Below, piece after piece: positions 10,646 through 19,056 of a stretch of 64,000 nucleotides of DNA. The stretch comes from Variovorax dokdonensis (lineage in GTDB: Bacteria; Pseudomonadota; Gammaproteobacteria; Burkholderiales; Burkholderiaceae_C). The position numbers and the translations under genes were made by a program. Positions within the stretch are counted from its first letter, which is position 1; each line of letters begins with the position of its first letter. The DNA lies in the NCBI RefSeq assembly GCF_030316895.1, contig NZ_JASZYV010000006.1, positions 146,546-210,545 of the forward strand. The letters run 5' to 3'. The notes under the pieces were generated by a model. The model was given only the letters and a program-made list of their open reading frames with translations. It did not search any database and was not told the origin of the DNA.

Positions 10646-11602
10646 ATGAACGCTCGAACCGCACCCGAACTGCTCGAACCCATTGCGACGGACTCGGTCA
10701 ATCGACTGTCCAACGCCCACCTGGACGCGCTGGAAGAAGAAGCGATCTTCGTCCTGCGCGAAGTCGCCGCTGCCTTCGAGCGCCCTGCGTTGCTCTTCTC
10801 GGGCGGCAAAGACTCGCTGGTGCTGCTCAAGTGCGCCGAGAAGGCCTTCGGCGCGGGCCGGTTGCCTTATCCGCTGCTGATGATCGACACGGGCCACAAC
10901 TTCCCCGAAGTGACGCAGTTTCGCGACCAGCGAGCCCGCGAGCTTGGCGCCGAACTCATCGTGCGCAACGTCGAAGACTCGATGAAGCGAGGCACGGTGC
11001 GACTGGCGCATCCGGGCGAGTCGCGCAACGTGCACCAGTCCGTGACGCTGCTGGAGGCGATTGAAGAATTCCAGTTCGACGCGCTCATCGGCGGCGCCCG
11101 CCGCGACGAAGAAAAGGCACGCGCCAAGGAGCGCTTCTTTTCGCACCGCGACAGCTTCGGCCAATGGCAACCGAAGGACCAGCGCCCGGAACTGTGGACC
11201 TTGTTCAACACGCGCCATGCGCCGGGCGAGCACTTCCGCGTCTTTCCGATCTCGAACTGGACCGAGCTCGACGTCTGGCAGTACATCGCACGCGAACACG
11301 TCGCACTGCCGTCCATCTACTACACCCATCGCCGCGATGTCGTGGAACGCCGTGGCCTGCTGGTGCCGGTCACCGAGCTCACGCCGCCTCGCGAGGGCGA
11401 GCAGGTCGAGCAGCGCGACGTGCGGTTCCGCACGGTGGGCGACATCACCTGCACCTGCCCCGTCGAGAGCCTGGCAGCCAACGCCGGTGAGGTGGTGATC
11501 GAGACCTTGGTGGCGGAAGTCAGCGAACGCGGCGCGACGCGGATGGACGACAAGACCTCCGACGCCTCGATGGAAAAACGGAAAAAAGACGGGTACTTCT
11601 GA
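10646..11602 (+). CDS. cysD: Sulfate adenylyltransferase subunit 2
   Basis: 318 aa from the ATG at 10646 (MNARTAPELLEP); a longer open frame upstream overlaps cysH and is not used. The PP-loop ATP pyrophosphatase motif LFSGGKDSLVLLK lies near residue 55, followed by IGGARRDEEKARAKERFFSHRD and the C-terminal SDASMEKRKKDGYF typical of CysD. With CysN it adenylates sulfate to APS. It lies between cysH and cysN, 11 nt from the latter, in a tight cysH-cysD-cysN operon. Confidence 0.96.
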   Translation: MNARTAPELLEPIATDSVNRLSNAHLDALEEEAIFVLREVAAAFERPALLFSGGKDSLVLLKCAEKAFGAGRLPYPLLMIDTGHNFPEVTQFRDQRARELGAELIVRNVEDSMKRGTVRLAHPGESRNVHQSVTLLEAIEEFQFDALIGGARRDEEKARAKERFFSHRDSFGQWQPKDQRPELWTLFNTRHAPGEHFRVFPISNWTELDVWQYIAREHVALPSIYYTHRRDVVERRGLLVPVTELTPPREGEQVEQRDVRFRTVGDITCTCPVESLAANAGEVVIETLVAEVSERGATRMDDKTSDASMEKRKKDGYF

Positions 11603-11613
11603 ACCCCTTGAAC

Positions 11614-12936
11614 ATGACCACTGTTGAAACTCAAGAGCGCACAACGAGCGCGGCGCACGACGGCGACACGGGGACGGCCCTTCGCTTCATCACCTGCGGC
11701 AGCGTCGACGACGGCAAGAGCACGTTGATCGGTCGTCTGCTGGTGGACAGCAAGGCCGTGCTGCAGGACCAACTGGCCGGCGTACAGCGCGGGGGCACGC
11801 ATGACCTGGCACTGCTGACCGACGGCCTGTCGGCAGAGCGCGAACAAGGCATCACGATCGACGTCGCCTACCGCTACTTCTCGACCGCCAAGCGGAAGTT
11901 CATCATCGGCGACGCGCCCGGCCACGAGCAATACACCCGCAACATGGTCACCGCCGCATCCAGCGCCGACGCGGCGGTGGTGCTGGTCGATGCGACCAAG
12001 CTGCCCTGGGCGAAGAATGCGAACGCCGCCGAGCCCGCCGAACTGCTGCTGCAGACCCGCCGCCATACGCTTCTGGCGCATCTGCTGCGCGTGCAGTCGA
12101 TCGTGTTCGCCGTCAACAAGCTTGACGCGGTCGATGACGCCACAGGCGCGTTCGAACGCATCTCGGCCGCACTGCGCGCTTTTGCCGAGGCGGCCGGCGT
12201 GCAGGTCACGGCCATCGTCCCGATTTCCGCGCTGGAAGGCTGGAACGTGGCCGAGAAGCGCGCCGATTGGTGCGGCTACACCGGTCCCGGCCTGCTGGAA
12301 CTGCTGGAGTCGCTGCCCGTCACCGCCCCCGATCAGGCCGTGCCCTTCGCCTTTCCGGTGCAATGGGTCGAGAAATTCTCGTCGTCGTCCGACACGTCGC
12401 AGGGTCGGCGGGTGTTCTGGGGCCGCGTCGGCAGCGGCCAGGTCGAGGCCGGCCAGGCCGTCGAAATCCTGCCCGGCGGCCAGACCGCCACGGTGGCGCA
12501 AGTGCTGGACCATGCCCGCCAGCCGGGGCCGGTGGGCGCAGGCCGCAGTGCCGGCATCGTGCTCGACCGCGAAGTCGACGTCTCGCGCGGCGACTGGCTG
12601 CTTGCGCCCGGCGTGGTGGAGCCCGTGCGCGAGCTGAAAGCGACCATCGCCTGGCTGGACGACGAGCCGCTCGTGGCCGGGCGCGTCTATTGGGCGCTGC
12701 AAGGCCACCGCTGGGTCAAGGCCAAGGTGCAGCGCGTCACGGGCCGCATCCACATCGGCACGCTCGAAACCGAGGCGGCAGACAGGCTCGAAGCCAATGC
12801 CATCGGCGAGGTTGTGCTCGCACTGCAGCAACCGCTGGCCGTGCTGCCGTATGCGCAATCGCGCAGCCTGGGCGCCCTTGTTCTCGTCGACACCGCATCG
12901 CACCGGACCGCCGGGGCGGTGCTGGCCAAAGCCTGA
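11614..12936 (+). CDS. cysN: Sulfate adenylyltransferase subunit 1 (GTPase)
   Basis: 440 aa. GTPase motifs are clear: G1 GSVDDGKSTLIG, G3 DAPGHEQYTRNM, G4 NKLD. Two beta-barrel domains follow, as in EF-Tu-like proteins. GTP hydrolysis by CysN drives APS formation by CysD. An in-frame TTG lies 6 nt upstream, but the ATG at 11614 is preferred. The length matches stand-alone CysN; it is not fused to a CysC APS kinase, and no cysC follows. Confidence 0.96.
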   Translation: MTTVETQERTTSAAHDGDTGTALRFITCGSVDDGKSTLIGRLLVDSKAVLQDQLAGVQRGGTHDLALLTDGLSAEREQGITIDVAYRYFSTAKRKFIIGDAPGHEQYTRNMVTAASSADAAVVLVDATKLPWAKNANAAEPAELLLQTRRHTLLAHLLRVQSIVFAVNKLDAVDDATGAFERISAALRAFAEAAGVQVTAIVPISALEGWNVAEKRADWCGYTGPGLLELLESLPVTAPDQAVPFAFPVQWVEKFSSSSDTSQGRRVFWGRVGSGQVEAGQAVEILPGGQTATVAQVLDHARQPGPVGAGRSAGIVLDREVDVSRGDWLLAPGVVEPVRELKATIAWLDDEPLVAGRVYWALQGHRWVKAKVQRVTGRIHIGTLETEAADRLEANAIGEVVLALQQPLAVLPYAQSRSLGALVLVDTASHRTAGAVLAKA

Positions 12937-12996
12937 CTCCAGCCTGTGTCTTCATGGGCCGACGCGGCCCTGAAGGCGCAATCAACATCAAGTACG

Positions 12997-13025
12997 TACA
13001 ATTAAGGGTTTCCCGAATGAAACCC
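12997..13025 (+). promoter_or_regulatory. Candidate -10 box and hairpin operator before fdxA
   Basis: A consensus-like TACAAT at 12997-13002 is followed immediately by an inverted repeat, GGGTTTC (13006-13012) and GAAACCC (13019-13025), with a 6-nt loop. It ends 14 nt before the fdxA start. The repeat sits where a transcript leader would begin, so it could be an operator or an RNA hairpin. No good -35 is visible. Confidence 0.35.
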
Positions 13026-13039
13026 ACTCTCGAAGTCCA

Positions 13040-13369
13040 ATGACCCACGTCGTCTCCGAATCGTGCATCCGCTGCAAATACACCGACTGCGTCGACGTCT
13101 GTCCGGTGGACTGCTTCCGCGAAGGCCCGAACATGCTCGTCATCGATCCTGACGAATGCATCGATTGCGCAGTGTGCATCCCCGAGTGCCCGGTCAACGC
13201 GATCTACGCCGAGGAAGACCTGCCGGCCGAGCAGCTCGCCTTCATCAAACTCAACGCCGAACTGGCCCAGGCCGACGGCTGGAAGAGCATCACCAAGCGC
13301 AAGGCCGCGCTGCCTGATGCCGATGACTGGAAAGACAAGACCGGCAAGATCTCCGAGCTGGTCCGCTGA
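13040..13369 (+). CDS. fdxA: 7Fe ferredoxin FdxA
   Basis: 109 aa. Nine cysteines at residues 9, 12, 17, 21, 25, 40, 43, 46 and 50 match Azotobacter vinelandii ferredoxin I with an offset of one. By that homology C9, C17 and C50 bind the [3Fe-4S] cluster and C21, C40, C43 and C46 the [4Fe-4S] cluster. It is a soluble low-potential electron carrier. A ferredoxin-NADP reductase follows 20 nt downstream, and the sulfite reductase gene without a CysJ partner lies upstream, so FdxA may be one of its donors (inference). Confidence 0.95.
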   Translation: MTHVVSESCIRCKYTDCVDVCPVDCFREGPNMLVIDPDECIDCAVCIPECPVNAIYAEEDLPAEQLAFIKLNAELAQADGWKSITKRKAALPDADDWKDKTGKISELVR

Positions 13370-13389
13370 CGCCTCCTTCGCCCACGCCG

Positions 13390-14418
13390 ATGAGCCTTGC
13401 GCCGATCGAGTGTGATGCGCTGGTCGTCGGGGCCGGTCCGGTCGGCCTGTTCCAGGTCTTCCAGCTCGGCCTGCTCGAAATCTCCTGCCACGTCGTCGAT
13501 GCACGTCCGTCGGCAGGGGGACAGTGCTCGCAGCTGTACGGCGACAAGCCCATCTACGACATTCCCGGCACGCCCGTGACCACCGGCACCGGCCTGGTGG
13601 AATCGCTTCTGCGTCAGGTCGAGCCTTTCGCGCCCCATTTCCATTTCGGGCAGCAGGTGTCCACGCTCGAACGGCAGGACGACGGACGCCTTCTGCTGGG
13701 CACCTCGCGTGGCCAGTCATTTCTGGCGCGCACCGTCTACATCGCCGCTGGCGTCGGCGCATTTCTGCCGCGCCACATCGCCCTGCCGGGCCTGCCCGAC
13801 TTCGAGGGCACGCGCCTTTTCTATCACCCCGAATCGCTGGAGCGCTTCGCTGGCCAGACGGTCGTCGTCCAGGGCGGCGACGACGAGGCCTTGGCTGCGG
13901 CGCTCGCGCTGGTGGATCGGGCCGCGCAGGTGACGCTCGTCCATCGGCGCGATGTGTTCCAGGCCGACGAGACACTGCAGGCGCAGGTGCGCGCGGCCAT
14001 CCGTGCGGGCCAGATCAAGCTGGTCATCGGCCAACCCTCGGCGTTCGATGCACATCGGATGCAGCTCGAAACGCCCGAAGGTGCGTCGCTGCATCTCGAG
14101 CTCGATGCCTGGCTTGCCTATCCGGGCATTTCGCCGCGGCTCGGGCCCATTGCCGACTGGGGCCTGCAGCTCGCCCGAAAGCAAGTGCCGGTGGACACGG
14201 AACGCTTCCAGACCTGCGAGCCGGGCGTGTTCGCCGTCGGCGACGTCAACACTTATCCGGGCAAGAAGAAGCTGATCGTCTGCGGCTTTCATGAAGCCAC
14301 GCTGGCCGCCTGGGCCGGCGCAGCCATCGTCTTTCCGGACAAGGCGATTCCACTTCAGTACACGACCACCAGCACTCGCCTGCACGAGCTGCTGGGCGTC
14401 GATCACCCGGTCCGCTGA
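13390..14418 (+). CDS. TrxB-like ferredoxin-NADP reductase
   Basis: 342 aa flavoprotein of the thioredoxin-reductase fold. The FAD site VVGAGPVGLFQVFQLG is at the N-terminus, followed by GGQCSQLYGDKPIYDIPG. A second nucleotide-binding region (VVVQGGDDEALAAALAL) and the C-terminal FAVGDVNTYPGKKKLI complete the fold. The redox CxxC of true thioredoxin reductases is missing, as in the ferredoxin/flavodoxin-NADP reductases of Bacillus and Chlorobium. It lies directly behind fdxA, so the pair probably moves electrons between NADPH and ferredoxin. Confidence 0.88.
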   Translation: MSLAPIECDALVVGAGPVGLFQVFQLGLLEISCHVVDARPSAGGQCSQLYGDKPIYDIPGTPVTTGTGLVESLLRQVEPFAPHFHFGQQVSTLERQDDGRLLLGTSRGQSFLARTVYIAAGVGAFLPRHIALPGLPDFEGTRLFYHPESLERFAGQTVVVQGGDDEALAAALALVDRAAQVTLVHRRDVFQADETLQAQVRAAIRAGQIKLVIGQPSAFDAHRMQLETPEGASLHLELDAWLAYPGISPRLGPIADWGLQLARKQVPVDTERFQTCEPGVFAVGDVNTYPGKKKLIVCGFHEATLAAWAGAAIVFPDKAIPLQYTTTSTRLHELLGVDHPVR

Positions 14419-14479
14419 ACGCCCCTTGCGCCCTTGCAGGCGCTTGTCCGAAGTCAAGGCGGGCGCCCGGTGGCCGCCC

Positions 14480-14485
14480 TACAAT
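14480..14485 (+). promoter_or_regulatory. Candidate -10 box of the thiamine riboswitch transcript
   Basis: TACAAT lies about 20 nt before the conserved riboswitch core, so transcription would start just before the aptamer. No convincing -35 hexamer is visible. Confidence 0.4.
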
Positions 14486-14494
14486 AGACGCTCT

Positions 14495-14585
14495 CTCGCT
14501 AGGGGTGCCGGGCCTTCTCCGAAGGCCGGCTGAGATCAAACCCTTTGAACCTGAATGAGGTAATCCTCGCGCAGGGAAGCTGGTG
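14495..14585 (+). promoter_or_regulatory. TPP riboswitch (THI element) controlling the cytX-type gene
   Basis: The conserved aptamer segments occur in order: GGGGTGC (14502-14508), GGCTGAGA (14528-14535), ACCCTTTGAACCTGA (14540-14554), then a divergent P4/P5 arm (GAGGTAATCCTCGC) and GCAGGGAAGC (14571-14580). A GC hairpin at 14590-14613 (GCCTGC...GCAGGC) lies between aptamer and gene. It has no T tract, so control is more likely at ribosome access than by termination. Thiamine pyrophosphate should repress the downstream transporter. No second THI element precedes thiO or thiD. Confidence 0.93.
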
Positions 14586-14655
14586 CCCCGCCTGCGCTCC
14601 TGGAGTTGCAGGCCCACCTTGCCCACCTGCCAAACATTTGCACAGAGGCAACTGA

Positions 14656-16005
14656 ATGGCATCGAACACATCTTCCTCCCTCCCCTCCGGCAACGCCGCG
14701 GCGCCCGCCAACGAGGCATTGACGCCACTGTCCGACGAGGCCAGGGTCTTTCGCTGGAACGACCACCTGTCGCTGTGGTTCAGCCTTGGCGTGGGCTTGC
14801 TGGTCATGCAGGTCGGCGCCTATCTGGTGCCGGCCGTCGGCACGCGCGACGCCGCCATCGCGATCGTTCTGGGTTCATGCATCGGCGCGGGGTTGCTGGC
14901 ATGGACGGCGCACATCGGCTGCCAGAGCGGCCTGGCCAGCGCGGGCCTGATGCACCGCACCTATGGCAGCGCCTTCGCTCGCCTGCCCGTCGTACTCAAC
15001 ATCGTGCAGCTTGTCGGCTGGACCACCTTCGAACTGGTGGTGATGCGCGAAGGCACCCAGGCCATCGCCAAGCAGGCATTCGGCATCGCGGCCGACGGCA
15101 TGGCCGGCGTGGTGATCACGACGGCCATCTGGGGCGCGGTGCTGCTGGCGCTGCTTTCGGGAACGATGGTGGGACTGGTGCGGCGCTTCGTCAGCCGCTT
15201 CGGGTTGCCGCTCGTCGTGCTCTCTCTGATCTGGTTGACGTGGCAATTCGCGGTCCACGCACATGCCAAGGGTCTGGACGCCTTCTGGTCGCGGCCGGGC
15301 GATGGTTCGATGGGCCTGTTCAGCGCGCTGGACCTGGTGATTGCCATGCCGGTGTCCTGGTTGCCGCTGGTGGCCGACTACGCGCGACACGGGCGGCGTG
15401 GCGCCGGCGGCGGCGCCTTTGCAGGCACGTGGCTCGGCTATGCGGTGGCCAACATCTGGTGCTACGGGCTCGGCGTGCTGGTGGTCAGCGTGGCCGAGCC
15501 GGGCACCTCGCTGGTGACGGCGCTGCTGCTGGCGCAGGGCGGCCTGCTCGCGCTGGGGCTCATCCTCGTCGACGAACTCGACAACGCCTATGGCGACGTC
15601 TATTCAGGCTCGGTCAGTGCGCACAGCCTGAAGCCGGGCTGGAGCGTTCGCCGCTGGGGGCTGGCAATCGCCGTGCTGTGCATCCTGCTGGCGCTGGTGC
15701 TGCCGATGCACAGCCTCGAGCCCTTCCTTCTGATGCTCAGTTCGGTGTTCGTGCCACTCTATGGCGTGATCCTGGGACGCATGGGCACCGGGCAAGGCTG
15801 GGCGAATGCGACTTCGCGCAGCGTCGACTGGAGCGCGGCGCTCATCTGGATTTCGGGCATTGCCGTCTACCACTTGTGTGGGCAGTTGGCACCGCAGTGG
15901 GGCAGCGCCCTGCCGGCGCTCGCATTGACCTTCGTGCTGGCGAGAGCTAGTCGCCCGTCGTCAGCGGCAGGCGGTGCATCGGCACTGGCGCAAAACCGTG
16001 GTTGA
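14656..16005 (+). CDS. cytX: CytX-type hydroxymethylpyrimidine transporter (NCS1 family)
   Basis: 449 aa with about 12 hydrophobic segments. It begins its membrane core with WNDHLSLWFSLGVGLLVMQVGAYLVP, as in cytosine permease/NCS1 proteins. The TPP riboswitch 70 nt upstream identifies it as the putative HMP transporter CytX rather than a cytosine permease. It would import the thiamine pyrimidine moiety, phosphorylated by ThiD, whose gene converges with it. The two coding regions overlap by 59 nt at their 3' ends. An AGAGG ribosome-binding site lies about 9 nt before the ATG. Confidence 0.88.
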   Translation: MASNTSSSLPSGNAAAPANEALTPLSDEARVFRWNDHLSLWFSLGVGLLVMQVGAYLVPAVGTRDAAIAIVLGSCIGAGLLAWTAHIGCQSGLASAGLMHRTYGSAFARLPVVLNIVQLVGWTTFELVVMREGTQAIAKQAFGIAADGMAGVVITTAIWGAVLLALLSGTMVGLVRRFVSRFGLPLVVLSLIWLTWQFAVHAHAKGLDAFWSRPGDGSMGLFSALDLVIAMPVSWLPLVADYARHGRRGAGGGAFAGTWLGYAVANIWCYGLGVLVVSVAEPGTSLVTALLLAQGGLLALGLILVDELDNAYGDVYSGSVSAHSLKPGWSVRRWGLAIAVLCILLALVLPMHSLEPFLLMLSSVFVPLYGVILGRMGTGQGWANATSRSVDWSAALIWISGIAVYHLCGQLAPQWGSALPALALTFVLARASRPSSAAGGASALAQNRG

Positions 16006-16816
16006 GCGGACCGTGGCCGTGTCCCACCTGCACCTGCGCACCGGCCTGCATGGCCGAAACGATGTAGGTGCGTGCGCGCTGAACGGCTTGCTCCAGCGGC
16101 AAGCCCAACGCGAGGTGGGCGGCGATGGCCGACGAAAGCGTGCAGCCGGTACCGTGCAGGTTTCGGCTGTGAATGCGCGCCGAGGACAGACGCAAGGTCT
16201 GGCCGCCGCGACCGGCCAGCAGATCGACCACCTCTTCGCCCGGCAGGTGTCCGCCCTTGAGCAGCACGTGGTTCGCGCCCAGTTCCAGCAACTCAGCGGC
16301 CGCGCCATCAAGGGCCTCCACGCCATCGATGGGCCGCCCGATCAGCAGGGCTGCTTCGTCCAGGTTCGGCGTCACCACGACCGCACGGGGGAAAAGCTCG
16401 CGCACCAGCACGCTCACCGTCTGCTCGGCGATCAGCCGGTCGCCGCTCGTGGCGACCATCACGGGGTCGAGCACGACGTTAGGAAGTCGGTAGTGATCGA
16501 TGGCCCACGCCACCACTTCGACCACCTCGGGCGCATGCAGCATGCCGAGCTTGACGGCATCCACGCCGATGTCTTCCACCACCGCCTGGATCTGGGCCTT
16601 GAGGAATTCGGGTGGCACGGCATGGATGCCCGTCACACCACGCGTGTTCTGCGCCGTGAGCGCGGTGATGGCGCTCATGCCGTAGCAGCCCAGGGCCGCG
16701 AAGGTCTTGAGATCGGCCTGGATGCCGGCCCCGCCACCGCTGTCCGAACCGGCAATGGTCAGGACGCGGGCATAGCGCGCACCTTGCGGCGCGTCGGTGT
16801 GGTTGGTGCTGCTCAT
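15947..16816 (-). CDS. thiD: Hydroxymethylpyrimidine/phosphomethylpyrimidine kinase
   Basis: 289 aa from the ATG at 16816. Ribokinase-fold signatures are clear: AGSDSGGGAGIQADLKTF, DPVMVATSGD, the anion-hole region NLHGTGCTLSSAIAAHLALG and an LLKGGH strand. It phosphorylates HMP twice to HMP-PP. The gene runs against the thiamine genes on both sides, overlapping cytX by 59 nt and diverging from thiO across 59 nt. A GATAAT -10-like box on the minus strand (16824-16829) is so close to the ATG that the mRNA could be leaderless. No riboswitch precedes it. Confidence 0.95.
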   Translation of the reverse strand: MSSTNHTDAPQGARYARVLTIAGSDSGGGAGIQADLKTFAALGCYGMSAITALTAQNTRGVTGIHAVPPEFLKAQIQAVVEDIGVDAVKLGMLHAPEVVEVVAWAIDHYRLPNVVLDPVMVATSGDRLIAEQTVSVLVRELFPRAVVVTPNLDEAALLIGRPIDGVEALDGAAAELLELGANHVLLKGGHLPGEEVVDLLAGRGGQTLRLSSARIHSRNLHGTGCTLSSAIAAHLALGLPLEQAVQRARTYIVSAMQAGAQVQVGHGHGPLNHGFAPVPMHRLPLTTGD

Positions 16817-16875
16817 GAACAAAATTATCTGCCACCCGCGCCCCAGCCATCTTCGAAGCGCCTCCCCGCCCTCCA

Positions 16876-18033
16876 ATGCCTGAACCGATGAAGTCCGCCG
16901 ATCTGCCGTTGCGCACCGCCGCCGTTCTTGGTGGCGGGCTGATGGGTCGCCTGCTCGCGCTCGAACTGGCCCATGCCGGATGCCAGGTCGACCTGTTCGA
17001 AGCCGGCAGTGCCGATGCCGAAGGTGCCGCCGCGCGCGTGGCCGCTGCCATGCTCGCGCCCCTGGCCGAATCCGCCGTCGCGCCGGCGCCGCTGGTGCGA
17101 ATGGGGCACCACGCCCTCGACCGCTGGCCGCAGCTTCTGGCCCGGCTGAGCGAGCCGGTCTTCTTCCAACGAGAAGGCACGCTGGTGCTGTGGCACCGCC
17201 AGGACACGGCCGAAGCGCAGCGCTTGGCCCGGGTGCTCGAATCGACCGCCCGCGCCGTGCCCGAACTGCCCGCCATGCAGCAAATCGACAGTGCAGGCAT
17301 CGCCAGCCTCGAGCCGTCGCTGGGGCAGCGCTTTGCGCGCGGCCTCTTCCTTCCGGGCGAGGGGCAGCTCGACAACCGGGCGCTGCTTGCCACATTGCTC
17401 GCGACGCTGCAGGCGAGCGCGAACGTGCGCCTGCACTGGCACAGCGCGCGATCGCCCGACGAATTCAGCCCCGGTGCCCCAGGCCAGCCGGACTGGGTCT
17501 TCGACTGCAGGGGCCTGGGCGCCAAGCCCCAATGGAATACGTTGCGTGGCGTGCGCGGCGAAGTGATCCGCGTGCATGCGCCCGAGGTCGGCCTGTCGCG
17601 CCCCACCCGCCTGGTGCACCCGCGCTATCCGCTCTACATCGCGCCCAAGCCCGAGGGCGTCTTCGTCATCGGCGCCACCGAGATCGAATCGGAGGACCGC
17701 TCCGCAGCCAGCGTACGCTCGACGCTGGAATTGCTCAGTGCCGCCTACGCAGTGCACAGCGGCTTCGCGGAGGCCCGCATCATCGAGATCGCCACCCAAT
17801 GCCGGCCCACGCTGGCCGACAACCTTCCAGCCATCCGTCAGCCTCGGCCGCGCGTGATGCAAATCAACGGTCTTTACCGACACGGTTTCATGATCGCGCC
17901 TGCGATGCTGGACGTCGCCATGCAACTGCTGCGCGACGGCCATTCACCGCTGGCCACCCAATTCGGCCTGCCCGCCCTGTCCTGCCTCGACGCCGATGCG
18001 GCAGCGGCCATCGAAAGCACCATCCATCCATGA
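16876..18033 (+). CDS. thiO: Glycine oxidase ThiO (FAD-dependent)
   Basis: 385 aa. The FAD dinucleotide-binding motif VLGGGLMGRLLALELAHAG opens the protein. The FAD/substrate domain continues with AAAMLAPLAES and ends in the DAO-type region MQINGLYRHGFMIAPAMLD. ThiO oxidises glycine to iminoglycine, a precursor for thiazole synthesis. The stop overlaps the thiS start by 4 nt (ATGA). Two ATGs are possible at the start (16876 and 16888). It belongs to the co-oriented cluster thiO-thiS-thiG-thiE. Confidence 0.92.
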   Translation: MPEPMKSADLPLRTAAVLGGGLMGRLLALELAHAGCQVDLFEAGSADAEGAAARVAAAMLAPLAESAVAPAPLVRMGHHALDRWPQLLARLSEPVFFQREGTLVLWHRQDTAEAQRLARVLESTARAVPELPAMQQIDSAGIASLEPSLGQRFARGLFLPGEGQLDNRALLATLLATLQASANVRLHWHSARSPDEFSPGAPGQPDWVFDCRGLGAKPQWNTLRGVRGEVIRVHAPEVGLSRPTRLVHPRYPLYIAPKPEGVFVIGATEIESEDRSAASVRSTLELLSAAYAVHSGFAEARIIEIATQCRPTLADNLPAIRQPRPRVMQINGLYRHGFMIAPAMLDVAMQLLRDGHSPLATQFGLPALSCLDADAAAAIESTIHP

Positions 18034-18227
18034 AGGTCCTGATCAACGACACCCCGCATGAGCTGGCAGCCACGGCCCGCCTGCCCGATGCCCTGGCCGC
18101 CATCGAGGCCAAGCCACCCTTTGCGGTGGCGATCAACAAGGAGTTCGTTCCGCGCTCGCAGTACGCCGAACGAGCGCTGCAAGCCGACGACCGCATCGAA
18201 GTGATCCGCCCCGTGACGGGCGGCTGA
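18030..18227 (+). CDS. thiS: Sulfur carrier protein ThiS
   Basis: 65 aa ubiquitin-fold protein ending in the required Gly-Gly (VIRPVTGG). ThiF adenylates the C-terminal glycine, which becomes a thiocarboxylate that donates sulfur to thiazole. The body (MKVLINDTPHELAATARLPD, then RSQYAERALQADDRIEVI) fits the family. It overlaps thiO by 4 nt and is followed by thiG after 4 nt, a classic coupled arrangement. No thiF lies in the window. Confidence 0.95.
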   Translation: MKVLINDTPHELAATARLPDALAAIEAKPPFAVAINKEFVPRSQYAERALQADDRIEVIRPVTGG

Positions 18228-18231
18228 ATCC

Positions 18232-19056
18232 ATGACCACCACGCCCATCGACCAGACTGCCGACGAACTCGTCCTCTACGGCCAGCGCTTCAAGAGCCGC
18301 CTGTTGCTCGGCACAGCCCGCTATCCTTCGCCCGACGTGATGGAAGCGGCCGTGCGCCGTGCGCAGCCGGCCATGCTCACGGCCTCGCTGCGGCGCCAGA
18401 CGGCCGGCCCGGGCACACCGGCCACCGACAACGGCTTCTGGGACATGCTGGGCCAGCTCAAGGTGCCGGTGCTGCCCAATACGGCGGGCTGCCACAGCAT
18501 CGACGAAGTGGTCGCGACCGCGCAGATGGCGCGCGAGCTGTTCGACACCCCCTGGATCAAGCTCGAACTGATCGGCGACGACTACACCTTGCAACCCGAC
18601 ACGCTGCAGTTGGTGCAGGCGGCAGACATCCTCTTGCGCGACGGCTTCCAGGTGCTGCCCTATTGCACCGAGGACCTGGTGCTCTGCCAGCGCCTGGTCG
18701 ACGTCGGCTGCCAGGCGGTCATGCCGTGGGCGGCGCCGATCGGCACGGGCCGAGGCCCCGTGAATCCCTACGCGATGCGCCTGCTGAGAGAACGACTGTC
18801 GGTGCCGCTGCTGGTCGACGCCGGGCTGGGCCTGCCCTCGCATGCTTGCCAAGTGATGGAATGGGGCTACGACGGCGTGCTGCTCAACACCGCCGTCGCG
18901 TTGGCCCAGGACCCGGTGGCCATGGCCGGCGCCTTCGCAGACGCGGTGGCGGCCGGCCGCGCAGCCTACCTCGCCGGCGCCATGGCACCGCAGGAATCCG
19001 CTCAACCCAGCACCCCCGTTCTTGGCACCCCTTTCTGGCACCACGGCAATGACTGA
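18232..19056 (+). CDS. thiG: Thiazole synthase
   Basis: 274 aa TIM-barrel enzyme. Conserved features are the Schiff-base lysine K110 in TPWIKLELIGD, the N-terminal LLGTARYPSPDVM, and the phosphate-binding region PWAAPIGTGRGPVNPYA with DAGLGLPSHAC. It builds the thiazole phosphate from DXP, iminoglycine and ThiS thiocarboxylate. Its stop overlaps the thiE start by 8 nt. Confidence 0.96.
   Translation: MTTTPIDQTADELVLYGQRFKSRLLLGTARYPSPDVMEAAVRRAQPAMLTASLRRQTAGPGTPATDNGFWDMLGQLKVPVLPNTAGCHSIDEVVATAQMARELFDTPWIKLELIGDDYTLQPDTLQLVQAADILLRDGFQVLPYCTEDLVLCQRLVDVGCQAVMPWAAPIGTGRGPVNPYAMRLLRERLSVPLLVDAGLGLPSHACQVMEWGYDGVLLNTAVALAQDPVAMAGAFADAVAAGRAAYLAGAMAPQESAQPSTPVLGTPFWHHGND

Noticed and set aside
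14590..14613. GC hairpin after the TPP aptamer as a transcription terminator
   Set aside because: No T tract follows; it may be part of the expression platform but cannot be called a terminator.
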